This document shows positions 54,883 through 64,000 of a DNA stretch of 64,000 nt, in pieces. A model generated the notes under the pieces. That model saw only the letters and a program-made list of their open reading frames with translations. It did not search any database and had not been told where the DNA came from. Origin of the DNA: Drosophila persimilis (lineage: Eukaryota > Arthropoda > Insecta > Diptera > Drosophilidae); contig NW_020825331.1 in NCBI RefSeq assembly GCF_003286085.1, positions 124,001-188,000 of the forward strand, written 5' to 3'. Every line of letters begins with the position of its first letter. The stretch's first letter is position 1. The position numbers and the translations under genes are program-made.

Positions 54883-57679
54883 GTAAAAGATCAAGGAAGT
54901 CCCTCACAGAGCGAGGAAATGCAGGGAAATTCAGCATTTCCATGGCTATGGCAGTGGGGAATTCCAAATGGAAAATATGTGCATTCAATATGAATAGTTT
55001 TCGCAGTGGAATGAATTTAATATTTGAATTTTTATGGCTGGAAAGTTTATCCAAAATTTCTCTTGAATGGAGAAATTATATGTTTCGAAATAGTTGCTTG
55101 CTTTATTCGATTTCTAAGCTTTACCTAAAAGTGGAACATTTGGAAGTGATTATTTTAAAAAATATCCCTAATATAATACAAGTTTAGATGAAATTGAATG
55201 AATTTCTATAATCACAAGGTTCGAATCTATGCAATCTTTGAGCTAGTAGATTTTCGGTTGATTGCACTTTTTATAATACTATAAATGGGCAATTATTTAT
55301 ATCCTACCAACGATGAATACTGTGATAAATCATTTATAAAAGGGACAATATGGACCTCATTAGCAAAAATTCGCCTGAACATTGCATATGCTATATCAAA
55401 TGAAATTTTTATGCAGATTACAATATTACTCCTTTTCTGGGAAGTCATCCAACTTTCACCATTCGATCATTATAATTGGAACAACGCACATTAAAATTTG
55501 TAATCGGGCATTTACAAATAAATCCCATATAAACTCATATTTTTTGCTGGAAAATTCTTAGCGCAAAGAAAATCCTCTTTTTTCTCTCTAAAATGTTGAT
55601 CAAAATGGACAGGGAAACATTTAACCGAAGCGGTTCTATAATATTTGCGCTTTTTTGCATTTTCCAAGATATTTTATAGAGACTTTCTTGAGCAACGACC
55701 AGCATTTTCATTTAAGAGATCCACTTTGTATCCCACCCAAATGGCAATTTCAATGAACTGTCGAAAAAAAACTGAAATAGCTCAAAGGAAACTTAATCGA
55801 AGAACTTTCGAAGTTTTAGCATGTGGCATAATTCAGAAGATTCTTTCCCTTCTTTCTTGTGGCGGCATTTGAAGCGATCTTGAGAAGATCTGCTCTTGGC
55901 AGACTGTCATACTGTAATCAGAGTTGTGCAGTCCTCGAAAGACAGCCGGGCATGGCATAATGCCAAACCGTAATCAGTGTTACGCAGTGCCAGGCAGACA
56001 GGCGAAAGAGGCAGGACACTTTCATATGCAGGCAATTGAACGTAAACCGACTTGATAATTGTTTCCACGTAAAGTGAGTTTATTAAACCCCTAGGTGGTA
56101 CAGTGGAAAACATGGACTGGGAGTGGGAATGGGACGGGGACTGGGCGTGGGGTGGGGGAGCGGGCGATTAATACGGCATCTGATGTCCCGTTTGCTGTTG
56201 GAGACTGCTTAATGCACTGTCATGTCTACAAGTCCGGCCATTGTCCTACTGCATTGTTGCCATTGCCAATTGCCATTTGGCATTAAAACGTATAAATAAC
56301 AAACAAACAAATAAATAAATAAAATACACACACACGTATGTATATGTGTTTGTGCGAAAACAAGCAAAGCAAAAGACAACAACCAATATCGAGCCCTGAA
56401 CAGAGAAGAGGGAACACTGCACATTGAATGGAAATTTAATTGACTCTCCGGCCCACCCGCTGGCTCATTGACTCATTCACCCACTCACTCACTCACTTAC
56501 TCATTCGCCAGAGCGGATTCCAGCGATACCGCGGATTCATTGTTGCTATAAAATCTGTTCGGCTTATGCCTCATAGACCCAGGCAGGGACAGTGCGTGTG
56601 AAAGGTATTAAATCGAATTTGGTCAGCGATTCAGAGTTTAAATATTTCAGCACGTTCCAGACTGTATAACTCACAGTGAACGGAATAGTCTAAGCATTTG
56701 GTTATCAACTCTAAATTGGAATCAAGATCATGACCAACCTGATTGTCGACAACTTTTTATGAATTATGAATTATGAATCAGGAGAATCTCGCTATATCCG
56801 CTATAGGAGCTATAGTATCCAGTATTTTAAAAGTTTAGCTTGAACATCACGGGGTTGCAGTACACCCCCAAAGTAGTCTTCCAATAGAATCATAATTAGA
56901 TGTTAATTTTGCCTAAACTTCTATAAAAATTGATGTGAAAGCTAAAACCAAGGTCAAAGTTCTACTCACGGCGGATAGATCAGCTTACAATTTCGCAACG
57001 CACTGTCTGCTCATCCATCCGTGCACACATATATCTCTTCTCATTTTAATTGCGTAAAAATTATGTTTTCACCTGCCCCCCGCCCGGCCAATCCCCTGCT
57101 CAACCACAGGACCGCCGGACCGCCGGACCACCTGCCTGGCTCATTGTCTGCCTGTTGTCCTGGCTCCTGGCTCCTGTTTACTGGCGCTACCGGCTCCTGT
57201 CTGATGTCTGATAATTGTAAAAAATGGAGTGCCAAATTGTTCACGTCGGCGCGACAATCGCAAAATACTTTCCTTCCTGGCATTAAATATTTATATAAAG
57301 CGAATTGTCATCCCATCCCAGCTCATCCCATTGCATTTTGTTTTGTTTTGCTTTGATTTATCCCAAAAAATAGTTATCCCCATTGTTTCAGGACTCCATA
57401 GTAATTTTCGGCTACTGATTATGCAATTGTATCATTAATATTCGTGTGGTTGGTGTTCAACATGTTGCGTTAGGGGTATGGAAATTCGTTAGAGAGAAGG
57501 ATCGTAGCTAGAAAAAGAAGCCACAAGAAAAACATTAATGTTTGAATTGATTATTCCAGTTATAGAAATCAAAACCGGACAGATATATCTTTAGATTAAG
57601 GACCTGAATTCCTGAATATATGATTGCTATGTTTCTTGGCCCCCACTCCAAATCCCTTTCAATCATATTCTGAAAAGTG

Positions 57680-57752
57680 GCAAGCCCCCTGCGCAATCGC
57701 TTCGCTCGTGCGTCAACCCCTGGCTCCCTCGCTCGGCTCGCTCGCTCCGATA
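57680..57752 (-). mobile_element. Inverted, diverged copy of the GAGC-rich Helitron-like end
   Basis: Read on the minus strand it gives a GAGCGAGCGAGCC stretch, then GGGGTTGACGCACGAGCGA, then GCGCAGGGGGCTTGCC, parallel to 43468-43548. The final CCCCTAG is lost. Confidence 0.45.
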
Positions 57753-58180
57753 TGAGTAATATACACATATCAGACAATGATCCAAGGCATATTTATAGGA
57801 CAGTAGGAAATGGCTTTCCTAAATTTTAAAGCTTATTGCCACCACAAAATTGACTACTTAATAAATATATTTCTCCAAGATTCCCGAGATCCAATACCAA
57901 TGAGCCCGATCTAAGCAATTTAGGGGCCGTTTAAAGGAGAGCACTTTGCATCTTGCACTTCTCACATTAATGCCAGCGGACGAGTATCCCTAAAGCTGCG
58001 AGCAAAGCAAAAACTATTTGCCATTAAGTTGATAATTATGCATGAACGGGGGGGAGCCCGCGTCCATGCCTACGCCTCGCTCGGGGTCCAGTCCGGGGCA
58101 TTCCAGCGCATAAATATTAAATACCCACAGATGTACATATTTAAAGCACTTAAATCACGGCAAACAATAATTCCCCAGCG

Positions 58181-58203
58181 ATAATAATAATAATAATAAT
58201 AAT
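58181..58203. repeat. (TAA)n run
   Basis: About seven to eight units. Confidence 0.85.
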
Positions 58204-58369
58204 GAGTGGCGGGGAGGGGGGGCAATGGTGGATAGGGATCCTGCCGATATAATGGTAGATGATAATGATAAACATAAAAGTGAAAATAATTTTCAATTAC
58301 AGCAACATTAATAACCGATAATAATCCTAAACAAATATAAACGAACCCAGTCACGACTGCAAACTCCAG

Positions 58370-58392
58370 TGTGTGTGTGTGTGTGTGTGTGT
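58370..58392. repeat. (GT)n microsatellite
   Basis: About eleven units. Confidence 0.9.
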
Positions 58393-58645
58393 AGGACAGT
58401 GTGTGCATGCGAGTGCTTAACCGTGTGTGCCAGTGTGTGCATATCAATGATATGCAAATTAATTGCCGAGCATTTGGCATTTGGCAAATGCAAGCGCGAA
58501 AGGGGGGACATGCCAATGCCAATGCCAATACCCTGCCAGCATCTCTGTCTCCCCTCCCCTCCCCTCCCCGCCGCCGAGTCACGAGTATGTTAGCTAAACC
58601 GCAATATGGCTTGCATAACACAGTGCGATAGAAAGAGCCACAGAT

Positions 58646-58671
58646 CGGGAGAGGGAGAGGGAGAGGGAGAG
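58646..58671. repeat. (GGGAGA)n run
   Basis: About four hexamer units, purine-only. Confidence 0.85.
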
Positions 58672-59295
58672 ACGCTTTGCTACTTTTAATGGCCATTTGG
58701 CTGCTGCTGTTGCTGCTCTCCCTGCCGTCCCCCGAGTGACTTAATTGATACCAACAACCGCCAGGACCTGCAACTAGTGAGCGCCAACAACAACTTCAGC
58801 AGTAGTCAGAATTTTTCATTTATTCCGATACAGGGTACTAGTGGTGCGCAAGGGTATATTGTTGTACAGAAGCTACAAGTACATGTATCGAGTGGAACGC
58901 CTCTACATAGAAAGGGTGTAGCAGATCTCCTACGATCGACTTGTGTATATCCTCCGAATTTGAGTCTGCGATGGGTTTGCTTTCCACAAGTCTCAGGAAA
59001 CTGAAACTCCACTCCACATACCCATCAGAAGGTTTTCTACTTAAGACTTAATATAAATAAATCTGGGTCGGCGGTATCCCGCAGTCGGAATACGCGACGT
59101 TGACTTTTTGACTTTTTTGTATTTTATTTTACTGCATTTTTCGTATCTTTTTTAATCTCTTTTTTTATTGCACCTTTTTGTGCATATCCTCTTTGTGTGG
59201 CATATCTTTTTTTCCCCCATTTTTTACGTCGTTGGCGGCGGTTCTTCAGCTTTTAGTGGACGCGGTCAACGCAACAGCCGCATTCGGAGTTAGTC

Positions 59296-59332
59296 GTGGG
59301 TCGTGGGTCCTGGGTCCTGGGTCCTGGGCCCC
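59296..59332. repeat. (GGGTCCT)n minisatellite
   Basis: Four 7 bp units. The complementary unit AGGACCC recurs at 63745-63798. Confidence 0.8.
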
Positions 59333-61418
59333 AAACTTTAACTATCTGCCTTCCACCGCCCTGGTGCTGGTGCTGCTGCTGCCCCTTTTGGATTCCCTTA
59401 AAAAGTTTCTCCGCCAAAAAATGCGCGTAATTTGTAATTAATTAAATGTGACGCCCAAGGAATGAAATTCGAAGTATGGAGACCGAATAAAAGGAATTAA
59501 GGTGCGCAGAGAATGGCAAAAAGAAAAACACCATATAATTTGCGATATTTGGCCTGGCATATGGGCTAATGGCTCCTGATGGACTGAAGGAGATTGGGAT
59601 TAAAATTGATTTGTTCACACAATCAGAAGATACATATGTATTCAAACAAAAGATAAATGTGTGGTAGCTTTATGCAAAAATATTTCAAATCTATTTCTCT
59701 TTAGAGGAAAAAAAAAAAAAGGGAAGAAACTGTTTCCAAAAGTCTCCAACCCACAGGAAAGCAAAGCCAAACAATTCACAAACTGGATAAACTGCACGGA
59801 TTATTTGATTATAATTAAATATAAACTTGCATAAACTTTTGAAAATTCTGGAGTACTTGTGCCCCAAAAGGACTTGTGCAAAAGGCTGGCACACGCCTTT
59901 TGCCTTTTGCCAGGAAACGCTTTACCATAATTTCATATTGCACGGCTGCGAGCTTTAATCGAAACATAAATACAATTAATTCTTACATATTTTCATGTTA
60001 ATGCAAGTGTAAACGCTCTTATGTTATTATGCACGCCCTAAAACATCATTAGTCAGGGGAATCAGAAATAACACTTAACTATCAAGTATCAAAACGATAA
60101 AGTGATGTGAAATATCTATTTGTGCAATGAACCACACAGACTCCTGACTTCATGGCCAGCAAAATGGCTTGAAACTTTTGCAAAAGGCCTTAATGATACC
60201 CAATGTGGTAATTGGGAGCAGTGTATAAGTTAAGTATAGATATTGGCCAAAAAGTTAGCTGCTTGGACTAAGAAATAGTTCATAAGCAATCGAACGATTC
60301 CCTCGACTCGCAACAGAAGCCTACTCCACCTGGCCGCAACAAATATTGATCAGCCTCAATGCCGAAAGCCCTTCCAGAGCCCAGAAACTTTGGCAATTAA
60401 GGACTTCCAGGGGGATACCCTTTTCAGAATGAGAGCAGCAAAAATCAAGACACAATTAATTGCGCGACATTTGTTAAAACCAAAAAAAAAGAGAAGCAAA
60501 AGGAGAAAGTTGAAGAAATGTAAATTGAATATTTTCTTTTCGTTTTTTTGTTGGGCTGTTGTCTTGGTCAGTGGTGGGTGATGGGTGGTGGGTGGCTCGG
60601 CGGTGGATTGTGAATTCAATTGGCAGTAGTTCAACGGCTGTAGACGACGATTTGTAAAAATGCTAATTTCAATGCCAGACCCAGCCAGAAGAACAAAAGT
60701 CCAACAGCCATTTGCAGGCATCGTCTGTGGCATACCCTCTGTCCTGCCACTTTCTCACCCATCTCAAGTCATTTATTTGTTTTACCAAAAAAATAAAAAA
60801 ACGAACGAACAGAAGCTGACTTTAAGCCGGGGGGAAACCGGGGCGACCTGCCAGAGCTGGGGTACTTGGTTGGGTTTCATTTTCAGTTTTGTGTTTATTT
60901 AAGTTTGTGTTGTCTTTGGGCTGGCTTTTCATCTGTCCTCTTGGTGCCTCTCGATATTTGCCATTATCACCTATCATTGGGCGCTTTGGCAGTGGATTTG
61001 TGTGGCTGTCCATGTGTGAGGCCATAAAAAACGGCAACAGCAACGGCCAAGGTAAAGGTAAAGGTAATGCCAGTGTCTTATGTGCCGTGTCCTGTGTGCC
61101 ATTTCCATGCAGATTCGCATCTTAGTATCATGTGTGTGTTTGTTGGGCACCTTGGGCCGCCGCCCATATATATTCCGGGCGGCTCTCCTTATAGCCACCC
61201 AATCAACCTCGCACCGCACATCGTCGCACACCCACTAATACATTCGTATGCTTAACTTTTGCCAATGTCCTTAGCCATAAATTTGCTTTGGTAAATCCTC
61301 ATTGTCGTTGTGTGATTTAAACTTTTTCCCGAGAAGACGGAGTGGGGCAACAGAGAGCGCAGCGCCGCCTCGGGATACGAGCCAAAATTGACAAGACTCT
61401 CAAAATGGTGGTTCCCCC

Positions 61419-61444
61419 GTGTGTGTGTGTGTGTGTGTGTGTGT
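61419..61444. repeat. (GT)n microsatellite
   Basis: About thirteen units. Confidence 0.9.
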
Positions 61445-63227
61445 AACGGTAGCAGTGTGCAAAAGAAACGAAAATTGAAATGAAGATGAGGAAACACGAA
61501 AAGACCAAGCAGTGGAGGATGAGATGAGGCCAAAGCAGTACCAGAACCAGTGGAAGATGAGGCGAAAGCAGTACCAGAAGCAGTGAAGGAGGCTCGGGAA
61601 GAAGCAGCAGAAGCGGAAATTTATGATATGGGATTGTAGGAAGGGCGGACGGGACAGGACAGGAATGGGACCATGGTGGATTGGAGTGGACCCAAGCCGG
61701 GGGGTTAATTGACTTTGGCTTAGCTTCAAAATGCCTGCCGAAGAAGAACCAGAGCATGGCACAGAAGAGCAGGGCAGGGCAGAACAGGATAGGACAGGAC
61801 AGGACAGGCCAGAGTTCACAAACAAGAACTGAGCGGGCAAGAGCGGGAAGGTGGTCTCTGGCCAGGAGACAACTTCATTGGGATTGGCACAATGCTGGAA
61901 AACATCTTTGGCATGCAGTTTCAACAGATTGACAAACAAGCCGCAGTCAGCCAAGCAGCAACTACATTTTAGACCCCCACTCACCCACGGCTCTCTGCAG
62001 TTGCAGATGCTCCTTGTGGCAGAGGTCGCACCAAACACTTTGGCTTCCCTCTCTGCCTCTTCCTGCTGCTGGCCACAAATGTACAGCTGCTTGAACTTTG
62101 CACTGCTGTTGTTGTAGATTTCATACATACTCGTATCTGTGCAACTGCTTGGGCAACTGCTCTTTCAGTTGCCTCCCCGCACTGCTTGTTTCTTCTAATC
62201 ATACAATCTGAACCTCATTGCCTGCTGCTTAGGCACTGCTTCCTCTGCTTCACCAGTGATCCACCACAGCTTGGAGTGCCACTTGAAGTTTCTTCTTTCA
62301 ACGCTCTTCTTCTTTCCCTGTTTCTTCTCTGTTACTCTTCTGTCAAATTTTTCCTTCCTTTGCTCTGCTCATTCTTCAGCTTCGACTGTGACTTCCCTCT
62401 GTACTGCCAAGCTAAAGCTTCTGCTCAATCTTCTCTCCAGTTCTCCTCTGCAGAAGTCTCTATTATTCTTATATAACATTATCACTGCTCTGGCCCTTCA
62501 CACTCATCTGCTGATGGTGCTGCTGCAAAACTTCTCTTGGCAGCTACAAATTAATCTGCATATGCAAACCAACATGTGTCCGTCCGTCCATCCTGCCACT
62601 CGACCCACAAATAAATTTGCTTAAATACTTTTCTTTTTTGTATCTTTATCTTCGGGCTTGAACTGCTGGTATGCCAAGTGGATTATCCAGATTATCAAAT
62701 GTAATTTTGAGTGTGATTTCAATTGGTTTCCCGGTTTCCCCAAACCTCCACTTCTCCAACCCCCTCCCACCACCACTGCGCACTCCACTCTTCACTCGGC
62801 ACTCGAAAGTGCGATAAATCATGCCCTTGGCCAATTGAGTCAATTCAGCATTCTTCATTCTTCCACATATTTTCGCCCAAACATATTTCTACACACAATA
62901 CACTCCGTACCCCTCCCACATCCCTTAGCTGCCCAGCTTTCCTTCTCGCTCGCACTCTTGTCTATCTGCCGCATCAGTGAGGCAACGGTACTGTCTATAA
63001 ATATTTAAATTTCAAGTTTGCCAAAAGTTTTTTGCATGCATTACGATGATGTAGACGACGGCAGGCAGCGTGGCAGGAGAGAGTGGGGATGAGTGGGTGT
63101 GGTGGATGGGGCGCAGTGGAGAGTCTGCGGCCAGGACAGCAGTCGTGCGTGGCTCCTGCTGTCTGGCCTGCCTCCCCCACGCCACCACTCGCCCCGCTTA
63201 GCCCTCGTTCTGTTCCATTATTTTTTC

Positions 63228-63605
63228 TATACCCTCGAATACCTCGGGTACTATGATTTCGATCAGATATACAAAGGCAATGCCAGGAAGGACCCTAAAG
63301 AAAGTACATCAAAATATATATTCCCGATCTGTCTTTACTAACAATAGTCCTCTCGGAAGACTAACCATACGTCAAAAACTCCACTTTTATCTAAAATTTC
63401 ATGGCTCTACCAAATTCGACCATATATTATATAGCTTTTGGAGAGAACAATCATTTGTTAGATATTTTTCTTTGTGAGCAACCAATTACTGGCTTCTAGG
63501 AACGTACTCGACATGTTTTTACGGGTATTCGTGTTTTAGACAAGTAGATGAAAACCGAATGACAAACGTTTGATCTGCAAGGGTATCCAAAGTTTCGGCC
63601 TTACT
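63228..63605 (+). repeat. Dispersed repeat, about 380 bp
   Basis: It begins TATACCCTCGAATACCTCGG followed by GTACTATGATTTCG and ends GCAAGGGTATCCAAAGTTTC. These match in order and spacing the ends of a repeat common in Drosophila genomes. The interior has ATATATTCCCGATCTG, a degenerate version of the TATATATTCTTGATCAGCAT phrase found in INE-1/mini-me type elements. It is non-coding. Confidence 0.5.
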
Positions 63606-63744
63606 TTCGTTTTAACTTTTTATTTGTTGGCGCTTTTGTTGTTGTTTTTTTTTTTTGTTACGGCCTGGGTAAACTTTTTTGCAGCACTTGCAAGTGAAAT
63701 GTTTGATTTTCAATGATTCAATAAATTATTTATATTTGCGTATG

Positions 63745-63798
63745 CCCAGGACCCAGCACCCAGACCCAGACCCAGCACCCAGGACCCAGGACCCAGGA
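63745..63798. repeat. (CCCAGGA/CCCAGCA)n minisatellite
   Basis: Seven or more 7 bp and 6 bp units of the ACCCAG type. Confidence 0.8.
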
Positions 63799-64000
63799 TT
63801 GCCTGTGCCCTGGTATGCGGTGCCGCTTCGCGTCCCTCCGGGGTGCCGGATGTCGATCTTCAATTAGCCGCCGCAGCTCTTTAAACTGTCTGCTGTCGAC
63901 GCTGGCTGCAACGCTAGCTGCGACGCTGGCTGTTGTCTGGCACAGTTAAGTTGTTGGCAATAGCAAGAGACAGGGACAGAGGGAGAATGAGGGCGAAAGA

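Larger units (their letters stand above)
54883..64000 (+). other. Probable long first coding intron
   Basis: No further exon that continues the signal-peptide frame is visible over 9.1 kb. Contents: AT-rich sequence (54.9-56 kb), a CCGCCGGA patch (about 57108), an inverted Helitron-like end (57680-57752), TAA, GT and GGGAGA microsatellites (58181-58671), GGGTCCT-type minisatellites (59296-59332 and 63745-63798), GGACA repeats (about 61785-61808), and a dispersed repeat (63228-63605). Confidence 0.45.

Noticed and set aside
58070-58696. 208-codon minus-strand open frame
   Set aside because: It runs through TAA, GT and GGGAGA repeats, and its translation is low-complexity (Thr-His runs, Leu-Pro runs).
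61400-62128. 242-codon minus-strand open frame
   Set aside because: It starts in ordinary sequence but passes through GGACA-type repeats and a GT run; no domain and no exon borders.
1-64000. tRNA, rRNA or well-known microRNA genes
   Set aside because: I looked for let-7, bantam, miR-8, miR-276, miR-184 and similar seeds and for tRNA boxes by eye and saw none; a covariance-model scan would be needed to exclude them.

Overview
The window is eukaryotic and reads as euchromatic Drosophila DNA. It has short introns with GT..AG borders in Drosophila-type genes, a pickpocket-family channel, INE-1/mini-me type dispersed repeats, and very many CA/GT, GA/CT, CCGT and homopolymer-C microsatellites. The microsatellite load and repeat style suggest an obscura-group species, but that is an inference. 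It contains no bacterial operon, CRISPR, tRNA or rRNA that I can recognise.

Layout. 1-368 is the 3' end of a plus-strand gene (two exons, product not recognised). It meets, tail to tail and only 16 bp away between stop codons, a complete minus-strand DEG/ENaC sodium channel gene of the pickpocket (ppk) family at 385-2975. This five-exon model joins in phase to 587 codons and is the most secure call here. About 52 kb of gene-poor DNA follows. It holds microsatellites, a cluster of small candidate genes at 11.8-14.2 kb, an INE-1/mini-me element at about 17.0-17.9 kb, a tandem repeat with alternating unit lengths at 27.15-27.45 kb, and a large inverted repeat at 32.8-37.4 kb (two arms of about 1.37 kb around a 1.8 kb spacer). 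At about 53.9-54.9 kb a GC-rich block, an Inr+DPE type core promoter and a signal-peptide exon with a phase-1 splice donor mark the 5' end of a plus-strand secreted or membrane protein gene. The remaining 9 kb (54883-64000) looks like its long first coding intron.

How the parts relate. The two secure genes are convergent, and their poly(A) signals lie inside each other's territory, so their transcripts probably overlap. The most unusual structure is the 4.5 kb inverted repeat. Its arms carry the same split coding-like sequence in opposite orientations. One arm has a nonsense change and a deletion and the other keeps a 148-codon frame. If read through, it would make a very long hairpin RNA. 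The second most interesting zone is 11.8-14.2 kb, where two small minus-strand genes with near-identical start contexts flank a TATA-type promoter and candidate exons on the plus strand. All small-gene and exon calls outside the ppk gene are predictions from reading frame, splice signals and composition only.
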